From Protea cynaroides (lineage: Eukaryota > Streptophyta > Magnoliopsida > Proteales > Proteaceae), in the NCBI GenBank assembly GCA_028583415.1, contig CM053267.1:46169390-46233389 (forward strand): 64,000 bases of DNA. Direction: 5' to 3'. Below, in pieces: positions 47,134 through 59,224 of the stretch (positions within the stretch are counted from its first letter, which is position 1; each line of letters starts with the position of its first letter). A program made the position numbers and the translations under genes. Below the pieces are notes generated by a model, which made no database searches, was not told the DNA's origin, and saw nothing but the letters and a program-made list of their open reading frames with translations.

Positions 47134-50100
47134 CCGGTGTTGTGGGAACACTTTTTCCTAATAAACTAAACTCAAAATTAAGAAATTAATGGGGCACGAA
47201 TTATTAGAAGGTTTTTAATGAAATCTTGAAAATAAATAAATGGATAAATAATTGAATTTGAAATTGAAATTTTAAATCCTATATATCCAAAGTTCAAAAG
47301 GCTTGAAATATACTTCCAATGGAGAGGGCAGGAACAGGTTCATCAACAAAGAGCCAACATGTGATGAAGCCCACCTTTTAATTCCAAGCCCAAGCCCAAG
47401 GCCAAGCCCGTGGAATCAATATACCAACGGTCAAGGAACAATTTAAAATTATTCTAATTTGTTTTGACCTTTAGAGCTCCTGCCTTCCGAACATTGAGAA
47501 GTGTTGATTTCTCCAACGGCTCTTTCCATATATTTATCATTGTATTGTATTAAGAAAATAAATTTTGGTTATTGTTGTTGGGCATAATTATCAAAGGGCC
47601 ATAGAGATGGGCGACGGTTGGAGACCGTTATCATTGTCAACCATATACATGAGAACAAGGGACACTTACGGCATTTCTTGCTTAAGTCAAGGGCAGAAAT
47701 GTCATCATGGAAGGCACAAGGACACACCAAGCACTCTTCATTATAAACAGGTTAAGAATACAAGGTTGCTCTCACGTGTCATTTAATGCTTTTCCCTGAT
47801 TACCACTTTTGACTCTGACACCTCATAACTAAAATCTCTTTTTTACTCTATTAAATTAATATATTTTGTCGGTCATCCAACCTCATTATTTATTCTCTTA
47901 CCTCATTAAATTAATATATCTGGTCAGTCATCCGACATCATTATTTATTTTTAAGATCCTTGACTTAAGCACTGGAGTGATCCCAAGGTTATAGGTCTAA
48001 TCTCCCCTATCTTATCTTGTCATTTGTAAATCCAGTCAATAGCGAAAACCTCGGGCGTGGGATCCAGACGCAACAATTGTCTTCAAGCTTATTTTAAGAA
48101 ATTGAGTGAATCATTTTTGTAAGAGAGTGAATCTCGAAACTCTTATACCATTTTTGTAAATCTCTCCATTATTAGTGAAATTCTTTTCATTTTCTTTCAT
48201 TGTTTTCAATTTCTCTTTTCTTGAGAGTCATATGAAGAGAAAAATAAAGATAGGAACTGCTTCTTGTCAGAGTTTTTAATTGTTTTCTTAGGGTTTTTAA
48301 TCAATTCATACAAGAACACATCGCAATAGGGTTTTAGTTAATCCTAATGATCACCATACAGTCCCTAGAACACAATGTGAGACAATTAATTAATCAATAT
48401 AAAGCATACCTATTCGTAGATATTGATTTCAGTCAGATTTCACACTTTAGTTTAAGTCTTCTACAACCCTCAAGAGATCCCTTTTAATTCTCTCTACGTA
48501 TGGAAAACAGTGAGAGGAACAAACAACTATGGTTGCAAGGAATTTACCCAAAAAAAAAAAACTATGGTTGCAAGGACTCAAACCCTAGACCACCCCACAA
48601 TGGACCACATTGATTCATCTCCAACACATGACGAACCAGACCAAAATCGATCATATCTCATAATGTAAACTCCTATTAATCAATGGGTCCAATAATTAAT
48701 CAAGCCCAAAAAATATTTCTAACACCGTTGATATAATCTACATTGCCAACTAAAAGATTTTTCCTTCTAAATTATTTTGAAATATTGGCATAGTACCAGT
48801 TTAGAGATTTTTTTTTCCCTCCAATAATTTTAAATTCAAAAGAATATAATTTAAAGATTTTAAATGGGATAAAGGAGAGGCAATAAGATACTTAGAAAAA
48901 AAGGAAAACAAAAACAAAATATATAATTAATCACAATTGCATCCCCACTAAGGAAAGAATCAAATCAAAGAAAAGACCCTCCCAATCTCAAAAGCAAAAG
49001 AAGCAATCATATGTGAACCATATTGGGAAATCCCTATCATTAACATGCACGTGCAGGAATGATTCTTGCTTTTTTTTTTTTTCTTTCTTTGGTAGGCAGG
49101 AACCTTTCTTGCTAAAAGTTCTTTACTAGGAGAAAGTAGGAAACCCAAAAAGGCCAAATTCCATTTTTTTTTTTTTTTTTTTAATTTATTTTTTTACTTC
49201 AGCCAAAAATCTTTCTGGTAGATCTTTGTCGGCCATTTTTACCACATGATAATGATAATTAATTCAGAAAACTTTTCTGCATAGGGTTTAATAATATGTT
49301 AGAAAACTTTTTATTTTACCACAAGATTAAATTCGATAAAGAATACAAAACATTAACAAATACTTAGATGAAAAACATTAACAAATACTTAGATGATTAA
49401 CAATTTAAGAAATCTTGAAGTTTGAATTTTGAAGCCTCGATGTGAAATGTGAAGTTGGAGGAAAACCGTGAAATATAAATTTTACATCTTTTCACAGATA
49501 TTTCCAACAAGTTATACATTGTCTAAGAAAATGTTTAATCATTGGAAGTGGTCTCTATCTTGAAATACTGTGTCAGTTAACTGGGGATAAAACTGCGTAG
49601 CCCTTCCTCAAACCTCGCAGGGTTGGGAGTTTTATGCAATGGATACCCCTTATTGAAAATGGCCTAGCTAGCTAATAGAATAATAATAAAAAAAAAATTT
49701 CTACATTATGTATAGAATTTCATTTACCTGAGTCCAAGCAGTAAGTGTGATCACTTGGGGACTCGTTTGGTTGAATTCTTAATCTTTACTTAGGCTATAG
49801 TTCTAGAATCCTACATAGCGTCTTTTGTAGGTTTGTCAAAATTGAGTCCGAACCAAAAAAAACCGATTAAAATTTACTTTACAAAAATCAAATCGATTTC
49901 AACCAAGTTCTTATCTGATTGATATTAGGCTTGGATTTTAGAGATCGGTGAAAAATCAAAACCGGATAAAAATAACTCGATAATAAACTTTAATAATTTG
50001 GTTCGGAAGACTGATACAGATTCGGACCGACCATTTGACACCCTTACCCTTTGTCAATTTTGAATTAAATTGCTTAGTTCGGGCAAGTAATTGATCCCCA

Positions 50101-50800
50101 ACCCCAAAACGATGATTTTTTTTTCCGGTGATAGGTGCTCCAAGGAGAGTTAAACTCATGATTAACCAACCAAAATCATGCTTGGTAAGCTATTACCTCA
50201 CCAACAAACTAGCTAATTAATTGCACGTCCCTCCTGTGCGGAGTGTCAAGCCTATCATGCATGAAATAACCCTAACCAACTAAGTCAATCATGCAATCCT
50301 TACTTTCCAACCAACCCCTTTGATTCCAATTTTGCTAGAGCATAAAATCTCGATCCCTTAACCCCTCAAGCTCACCAACTTGTTTTGCAACAATGATGGA
50401 TGTAGAGGGAATCCGTTTTATTGTAGTAGTAGCAATGCATCTTCTTAATATTTTCGTCTTATTTTTTTGTCCTGAAGGGCCGCAGTATCTTCCTACACAG
50501 CAATCACCTGCTAAAGACCGACAACCAACTGGCTCTCTACTGATGACATATCAAAGGTGGAAGTCAATTCACTATTGTAATACTTGTTTTGCCTTCTGCG
50601 TCGAGTAGGAGAGATAATCTGTGCATTGCTATCAAAGTTAGGAGCACTGTTCAGATTTTCTCTCCGACTTGACGCAGAACGGATACTTTGATTTTGCTCC
50701 TGCCCTACAAAGATTGTTGTTGTATTTTAATTATAATTTTATATATTATTATTTTTATAGTAAAAAGTAAAGTTTCAAAATAAAGCTATTTTGGTTTTTT
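47134..50800. other. Repeat-rich spacer
   Basis: 47836-47950 is a two-copy tandem repeat of about 60 bp (TTAAATTAATATAT and GGTCATCC landmarks). 47990-48220 resembles a retrotransposon leader (AACCTCGGGCGTGGGATCC) without ends I can define. 50393-50608 is a small plus-strand frame (71 codons, hydrophobic start) I would not call a gene. The rest is AT-rich. Confidence 0.5.
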
Positions 50801-50819
50801 CCTTCTTATAATATGTGGT

Positions 50820-51900
50820 TTGAGAGGGTATTGAGGTGGAGCTAGTGAGGTTAGATCCCAAGACCTCAAGTTGACACAAGTATGGTTGGTCTCTTTTCTT
50901 AATCCCACATGGAAAATGAAAGAGGTTATAGAGTACCTTATATATAGTTTTGGGAACTATAAGGGATAAGGTAATGTGGAGGGAAGTCTCCCTCCTCCCT
51001 TGTGTCCGGGTCGGTTTGGAGTTGCTTTTCACGCACTCACCAAGCGGGTCGTGTCGCTGTCGCTATGTGGGTCAAGAGTCAAGATATATTTTTTAGAGTT
51101 GGGTTATCTTTTGATTTATGTTGGGTTGGATGCGGTGACACGTCCATTCAATGGAACAGAACGATCTCAACAGTCAGATTAGATTCAAATATTTCAAACC
51201 GTTAGATCTAGAGGTGCATCTGGTCAATAGGACAGATTCTTTGGTAATGGGTGCGATCTAAACCATCAGATCAGGATCTAATTCTACAACAATATTCATT
51301 TTTGGCAACGGAAATTTTCCGTCGCTAAAAGGAGGTTTCTGTCATCGTTTATATTTACCGACGGATCAGTTTCCATCGTATATTCTGTCGGCGTAGCTAC
51401 CGTGGGTATATTCCGTCGGCGTACCTGCCATTAAAACGATCTGAGCCGTTGGAATGAAAGGACACACCTACATTTAAAGGCGCATAGAAAGGGCATGTCC
51501 TACTCTATAAATAGAGTAGTAGGAGCCCTTCATTGGGTTCGAAATTCTAATGAATCTAATGCTCTCTCCCTCTCTGATAACCAATACTATATGTTGTCCC
51601 TCTGTCGATTTTTATTTTTATTTATCATATAAATCGATTTTTTCATCATCGACATTTGCATTTGCCTTAATACCACTCTGAAGTACTCGAAAGGGCGTAT
51701 TAGACCAGTGCAGGTTTAATACGGGAAACCAAGAAGCTGCTTTATCTTGGAATCATATTTGCGTCCAAACCCGATTGCACCATTGGGGTAAATTCTGTCT
51801 TTAGGACAATATCGCTTGTGATACGACTCAGCTTCAAACTCTAAATTTGTTGCAGTGCAGTCTTCATCATCGAAACAAATTATTTCTCAAAATAAGGTAC
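50820..51900. mobile_element. Unclassified retrotransposon-like segment
   Basis: The block combines promoter-like TTAATCCCACATGG, several PyGTCGG(C/T)G motifs at 51290-51430, a TATAAATAGAG box at 51504-51515 and a leader ending near CTGTCTTTAGGACAATATCG. That order looks like an LTR with leader, but I found no matching second LTR, primer site or protein. Confidence 0.35.
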
Positions 51901-52525
51901 AACATTAAATTTTTTACAACAATTGTCTATATTGATAGATCTAACTTTCTAATGTGAGGTAGTTATGCTTAAGCCATTATAACTCTACACTAATTTTATC
52001 TTGAGTTTTCAAAATTATCCTTAAATAGTCAGAACTTCCTTGAATTTTGCAGCCAATGGATGATTAACACATGATTGAAACTTGATATGATTAAAAAATT
52101 TTAAGAACGTACAATATAAAATGCGGTCTCAAATCGGCATCTATCACGACCAAAACTAATATGATTCGACAGATTCGATAGATTTCATACTAATTATTAC
52201 TAAAACTAACGGAAAGAATATATTTTTCATTTTATTTAAAAATGCTCTTACATATAACTTAAGCAAATGATCCTTTTTTTTTTCTTTTTTTTTTTTTTGG
52301 TCGGAAGCAAATGATGCTAAGGAAACATAATTGGATAGAGTATGGTGTCTAAAACAATATACCAAAATATTAAATAAAATAGACCAAAGTGAGAGTCATG
52401 CATGCATGTCAGAAGTACATGCAGACCAAATAAATTAGCTTAGGAAGTTTAGTATTTTTTTTTTTAATTCTAAATGAATTATCTCTCTCTCTCTCTCTCT
52501 CTCTTGTGAAGGAGAGGGGTCCTAC

Positions 52526-52729
52526 ACAAGTCCTGGAAGTATTCGTTCTGACTACAGCAATGATATGATTCATCTCCATAACAAACAGTTTGCCCAAGAT
52601 CCCAATGAAGACACCTTCAATCTTGACTTCATCAGTCAGCAGTTTTCATCCAAATCGACAAGATTTACAAGAAAAGCTACGAGCTCAATTGCTAACAAAG
52701 GCCCAAACAAGCCGGTCTCCAGATCTTGA
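52526..52729 (+). other. Coding-like open stretch of unknown origin
   Basis: 68 codons without an initial Met read TSPGSIRSDYSNDMIHLHN, then FNLDFISQQFSSKSTRFTRK, and stop at 52727. The composition looks protein-like and the 5' side is an AG-ended CT tract that could be an acceptor. I do not recognise the family and no neighbouring exon is evident. Confidence 0.3.
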
Positions 52730-52956
52730 TGTTGGAGAAACGTTAACCATGACCATGACATCTTTGTACCAAGTCCACGAAGTGATCTTTGGGAGATGTT
52801 GTTAGGATATCATTGTCATTGTTGGGTAGGTTTGATATGTGTAGCCATTTGAGATCGACTAATTTGATTTCGCATTTAATTAAGATCATTGGTAGTAATC
52901 TCTAAGTTTTGGATTTTGTCAATGGTCAATGTGGTTGTGTTCACGTTGAGGATGTT

Positions 52957-52958
<2 letters not shown>

Positions 52959-53018
<60 letters not shown>

Positions 53019-53023
53019 TATAT
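52959..53023. repeat. (TA)n microsatellite
   Basis: Sixty-odd bp of alternating TA with one CA break near the end. Confidence 0.95.
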
Positions 53024-53267
53024 TTGACCATGAAATATTAGGTGGTTAGACCCAATATTTGCCATGATTCGACCCAGATTTTATAAAAGCTTTGAAGATT
53101 AATTACTAAAAAGTTAGTTTGATATATGATTTTTTTATACAAAAGAAATTGTCGATATATCAAGTAAATGGTCTAATTTTGCTATGAAATTTGAATCCAG
53201 AGTTCCAGACTAAGTCCTTCCTACTCAAGATTCATATGTGCGAATGACCTCTTCCATGTATTAAGCA

Positions 53268-54708
53268 TATTTTAAAATGAAGAAAATTACAAATGTCTCC
53301 CTTATTACAAGTGTCTCCCTTATAGTTTGTCTTTAACCCAAGTACATCCTAAGGCTTAAATCTTTTAGACAATTACAATTATACCCTTTTATTGGATGGT
53401 GTTAAACTTAACACTAAGTAGACAAATATACCCTTGTGTATTTTAAAGGCAAATTGTCACTTTTAAAAGGAAAATATATTTTTAATCTATCCTTTTAACT
53501 TAAAGCTTCACATTTACATTTCACCATCAACCAACGATAAATCTCTCCCTGCGCAAGAGTGAAACTACGATCGACTGTGCCAGATTTTTAACATGCCGGA
53601 GTCGTGATGTTTATAAACAGTGATATTGTAAATTGGAAACAAAAGGTGGAAAAAAAAAAGAAGAAGAAATAAAAATGATGACAAATTAGGTAGAATCAAC
53701 CTATCATATTCCTTGTAATATCCATATTATTTCTCTGTTTCAGACTCGAGGAGTGGAAAGGTGAGCAATCCTAACAAATACCCTAGACCTTCTCTTTGGC
53801 GAGAGAGATAGATGGCCAAACCGAAAATGCCATTCGCTATGACCTCACATTTAGAGAATCGACAACGGCAACACGGCGGATTCTGAAACCATTTGAGTCA
53901 AAGAGATTTAAAGATAATCATCCAAAGATTCTACTGGAAAAATATGAGGCATAGTGAGAAAGATCAAGAAATGAAAAATTCGATGTACCAATAATAGCAT
54001 CTTAGACACAAGTTGAAGATGGGAGGAAATTGTTGTTACTTCTTACTCTTTTGGATTTGAAGTTCAAACTGGTCGAATCACTAGCTCCAGAATCTAGTCT
54101 ACAGAGCTGGATTCTGTCTTCTCGTTCACAGGTTCACTGGCTACAATGCATACGTTGTCTCTTGGGGTTAGAATCCAGGGTTACGAATTCTCTCACATAA
54201 AATTCAGGTTGCAGCTTTTGTTGTACTGCGAAGAATATTTTCCTTGGCAACTTGCGACAATTCTAGGCTTCGCCTTCGACAAATTGAAGAATTAACCATC
54301 CCAATCGAAATTCAACCCATAATCAACGTGGAATAGGGGAAAATTATTTACAAAACATAAACAAGGCAAGCACGTGTTTGAACAAGTAACAATCGAGTTG
54401 GAACGTCCGTTCACTTTACCGTAGGGTGTAGGGGACAAGTTCTTAATACTATAAGTAACAGTTAAGGGAGGGGGGAGTTAAAATTGTCCATTCATTATAC
54501 CATTTGGGTATTTTGGAAAATAAAATTTAAACCTCTTCTTTGCATCGTCAATTAATGGAAAATGACTAACGGAATATATATATATATATATTTTTGTTAT
54601 TGACTTTGATTTTAAGGAGTGTCTTTGTAATTTTTTAAAAGGTTTGGGATGTATCTGGGTTAAGGGCAAACTACAAGGGAGGTATTTGTAATTTTTCCTT
54701 TTTTTCAC
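53268..54708. mobile_element. TIR element, Mutator-like candidate
   Basis: Left AAAATTACAAATGTCTCCCT and its inverse relative near 54690 are followed inward by matching TAGTTTG...TTAACCCA(A/G)(G/A)TACATCC blocks, about 65 bp in all. TATTAAGCA (53259-53267) and TATTAAGTA (54709-54717) flank it, 8 of 9 alike. The interior has gene-like GC content at 53740-54300 but no identifiable protein. Confidence 0.6.
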
Positions 54709-54717
54709 TATTAAGTA

Positions 54718-55612
54718 GCATCAAATAACTAGGTAGCTATAATGGACTCCACTACCTTCACTTGTTTATAAGTTGAATATAGATGCCAGTTTCAAATCTA
54801 AGAGGCCTCGTGATTTGGTGGTGGTGCCAACATCTCAAGGAAGCCCCATCTTCAAGGAGTTTTAGTGTATCATTAAGAACTCCATTCTGCATGTCCTTGG
54901 AGGTTTCTAACTTTAGCATCGGAGTGACCCCGAGGTACATCTTGCCCTTCTTCTTGTTGTGTAGGTATTCCATCTACGTAGCAGGATCGGAGAAGCTGAA
55001 CGGATTCCACCGACAACATGAATTGAACTAAATCCACTTAAAAAAATTGCCCAAAGATAGCTTTCATGTATGAAAAACTATAATGACCATGCCAATGCTT
55101 CCGATCCGAGTCAATAGATTTGGCCAAGCCAATCCTAATCCCTTAATCCTTGACTTGGGATCAACTAGGATTCAGGAACGGTCAGGTGATTTTGTTATAT
55201 CTTGTAGTAAAATAGGTTTAAAATAAGTTTGAAACACATATAATGGTCTAATAAAACTGACATAAAATGCTAAACACTCAATCATAGAAAACAAAGCACA
55301 TTCAAAGTATTATAAAATGAAGGGTAATGTAAATAACTTATAGATTTGAAAACAATCATTTATAAGAAAGTAGGGTTGAGCTCTGCTACCGGTCACTATT
55401 CTTAAGATTGTATTAATACCCTATAATAATGCTAAGGGTCCTCATGCATCAAACCCCAGATGAAACACCCTCATGATCGGAGCTCCTCCAAATGGGTTGC
55501 ACTCACAAATTGGTCTACATCAGATACTCAACGGTTGTAATCAATACTGTATAAAACATAAAACAAGATGTAAATCGAAGTAACAACTTGAGCAGTAAGA
55601 GAGTCAAAAGCA

Positions 55613-55659
<47 letters not shown>

Positions 55660-58573
55660 GATTTCAAATTTTTTGTACCTTGATCCTTGGTTACCTCTCC
55701 CCATCTACAAAGGAATGATGTCTCTTCTTGTGAATACTTTTAACAGGTGCATCCATTCTAAATTGATGGCATGGATGTGATCTTTCCAATGGACCCTTAG
55801 ATTAAGGGCTAGGATTGATCCCTTTGTCTAACAGACATATGTCCTTTACTTAAAGGTACCTATTCATATATAGAAAATAAATGTATTTGTTCAAATACCA
55901 AAAGGTATAAGACATATATACCTTCATGTATAAAAGGGATATACCTGTCCTTATGCCCAAAGGTATAATACATACCTCCCGGTTGTAGAGACACATCAAT
56001 TTCCAAAAGGTATAAAATCATCATTTGAAAAGTTCTTTTCAAAATAAAATGTTTAAATTTTGAAAACTATCTTTTGGTTCGAAATAAACCAACATATCCA
56101 CTCAATCATGAATCATAGTGGTGCCATTGATGCAAATGATGACATGAGAAGAAATATAGAGCACCATGGGGTTACGGACCATAATTAGGGTTTTGTGGTC
56201 TGTGAATTACCTAGCTTTAGCCTTGATGAGGTCCCTGTTTTTATCTAGAAGGAAGTGCCTGGGAGTGCACTTTAAGGAGTGTGATACATAATTAATGGAT
56301 CTTGCATCTGTATATTCTTGGACCACACCGAATCAAAGTTGGGATGTGCATTTCGCTAGCAAAATTCCTAATTTCCCTGCCTACACCATGGATGAACTCT
56401 TCAAAGTTGTAAATCTAGATATTAGATATGATTTGGGTTATGTCCAAAATTGAATGACACAGGTCTAATGGAAAATGAAACATGATAAATACCATATGTA
56501 TATATAATAAAACTTTATCTCATGGGCCAACTTAGGTTCAATTAGCTAGCTAGCTAGCTAGCTAAGTAGTGGACAATAATGAGTTCAATCATGAATTATG
56601 GGTACCCATTGATGACAGGAGCAATATAAAAATAAACCACTAATTGGCCGGGTTGTAGGGACATAGACCACCCAAGGACCGTGATCATAAACTGGGCTGA
56701 AAAGTCAAATCCAGAATAATTAGCTTTACTACTAAAGAGTGGATCGATGTAGATATAATTGGCCTTACTACTCCCTAAGATATTTATTGACTGCCTACTA
56801 CATACACAGTGGTCCTGGATCTGATGTTGATCGATCCGGTGGCCACCCAAAATGCAAGTAATTTGGATTTTGCATGCCCCTAGTGCCAATATGTTTAATG
56901 CGATCCTTTTCCCTCTCTAGCGATGAAGTGGTATGAAAATATGTGTGGTTTGTTGATAGGTGATTGTCTATTCTTTGGACGATTGAAGTATATATCCTTG
57001 CACGATAGTAATTCCTCACACTGCAAAAGTCTCAATCTTGTCCTCTTAATGATGTAACCTTGTGTTGGAAGGACAATAGTGACATCTTAGTGCAACAATA
57101 TTCAATCTGTGATGAGGATAATGAAAGAGTTCTTAGATCTACTCCCCTAGTTAACCTGAGAAGGAATATCAATATAACTACTCGATCCTAGCTAGTCGTC
57201 TTTGTGGTATTAAAGAATGAGTCTGGTATGTAAAGGTTGTTTTTTTTTTTTTTTTTTCCTTGATAACATCATGAGAGGAGGAGGAGGAGGAGGATATTAC
57301 AACAAAAAAAAAAAAAAAAAAAACAATTTCATATGAATATATGCGAGGGTTAAAAAGGTTTTGGACTGGTAGGTGGTTGAAATATATGTTCATTTGACCA
57401 CGAACTAATAAATTTGTGAAAAGGAACTACTCCAGAGTGTAGTGGTGATTGATTGGGTGTTAGGCCAGTGGATACTCTGAGTAGTTCATGAATTTAGTTT
57501 CAGTTCAAACTAGTAAGTGAAGGGACTATATAAAGCATCCAAGGTTCTAGACATAAACAATGTGAGATTATTCCCAACATAATCTCTCATGTGTCGCTCC
57601 TCTTTTTAGGTGGCAGTGCACATATAAGGGGGAATCTAGAGCTCTGATACCATGTTAAGTTTCTATCTCGCAAGTTCGAACTGATAAGTAGAGGGACTCT
57701 CAAGTATGTAAGGTACCCAAGATTCTAAAATTATCAATATAGGATTATTCCCATTCTACATTACGTCTATTATCTTTCTCCCCTCTCTCGAAGAAGGACC
57801 GACTCTTTTATGCCCAATTCCATATGTATCCTGGCCGCCCATGCAGTGGGCAGCGTAGCGGAAAAAAAAAAAACTAAATTTGGGAAATCCATATTGGCTT
57901 TGGAGTGCAGATAAGGGTGTCAACGGACTGGTCCGGTTCGATTTCGGTCCAAGCTAAAACAACGTCAGGTTTTCTAAACCCAGACCAAAACATGTCCCAT
58001 TAAGGGTTCGGGCTGGGATGGACTACGCTGGGACATTAACTAATGGGCCGATCCAATGTTGATTTATTATCTGGCTGGGTTTATTGGATTGATTTTGAGC
58101 TGGCTCGGTCCGGGTTGAGCTTATCGGGCTGAAAATTGGCATCCTTTCTTTAGGAAATATTTTTAAAAAAAAATCTATATGTAATATGGGTTTAGTTATC
58201 TACATGGATATTTTGGTGTTAGCCTATTAGATTTAGGTTTTATTTTAAACCAAATGGGATTTCAGTTCAAATCTTATTGATCCTCTTAACAACACACCCA
58301 TCAGGCTAACCCGGATCGATCCGAAACCAATAAGGATTTCATAATCATGTCCAAAATACGCTTATTAAGGTCTCGATCCGTACTATTTCGGATCGGGCCT
58401 AGATTTGACGCCCTTTTAAGGGATCGTCTTCCCACCTGACAAGTAGCCCGCATCTCTGGGAGCCGTCCATGATGTGGATGTGGGTTCCACACTCGAGAAA
58501 AGTAGTAAAAAAAAGGAAAATTTTCTAGTCTGATTGATAGATAGGCACGTGGGCGGGGTGGGGACTAACAGGG
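54718..58573. other. Spacer before the MYB gene
   Basis: It contains a (GA)n run at 55614-55657, a CTAG tetranucleotide run at 56541-56563 and a GGA run at 57275-57293. The minus strand 54758-54973 is open and mildly protein-like (LGVTPMLKLETSKDMQNGVL) but unassigned. No gene supported. Confidence 0.5.
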
Positions 58574-58585
58574 TTAATATATACA
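58574..58585 (+). promoter_or_regulatory. Possible TATA box of the MYB gene
   Basis: TTAATATATACA lies about 105 bp before the ATG. A (GA)n tract follows in the presumed leader. Confidence 0.45.
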
Positions 58586-58685
58586 GGGAAAGGTATCATC
58601 ACGGAGCAGTGAGCTTATTGTGCGAGTCTCTGTATGTGTGGTATGTGTGTAGAGAGAGAGAGAGAGAGAGATGAGATGAGAAGAG

Positions 58686-59086
58686 ATGGGTCGCGTAAAT
58701 ACTTTTAGAAAGGGGTCTTGGAGTGAAGAAGAAGATAAGTTGCTGAGAAGATGCGTAGAGATGTATGGAGAAGGGAATTGGAGGCATATCCCTGCAAGGG
58801 CAGGCAAGAACTCTTTTAAAATATTTTATTTTCATCAAAGGAATCAAACAAACCCCTTATGAATTCTGAAATTCTTTTTTTTCTTTCTTGTTAATATTGA
58901 CATGAAAGTTCTTTCCATCATGACTCTGTTTCTTATGGGTTTGATTTGCAGGCCTCGATCGTTGTCGCAAGAGTTGCAGGCTGAGATGGTTGAACTACCT
59001 CCGCCCAAACATCAAGCGGGGTAACTTTGCTGTTGATGAAGTTGATCTCATCCTCAGGCTCCATAGGCTGTTGGGCAACCGGCAAG

Positions 59087-59127
<41 letters not shown>

Positions 59128-59161
59128 TGGAATTAGATAAAGAGTGTTGTCCTGAACAACT

Positions 59162-59224
<63 letters not shown>

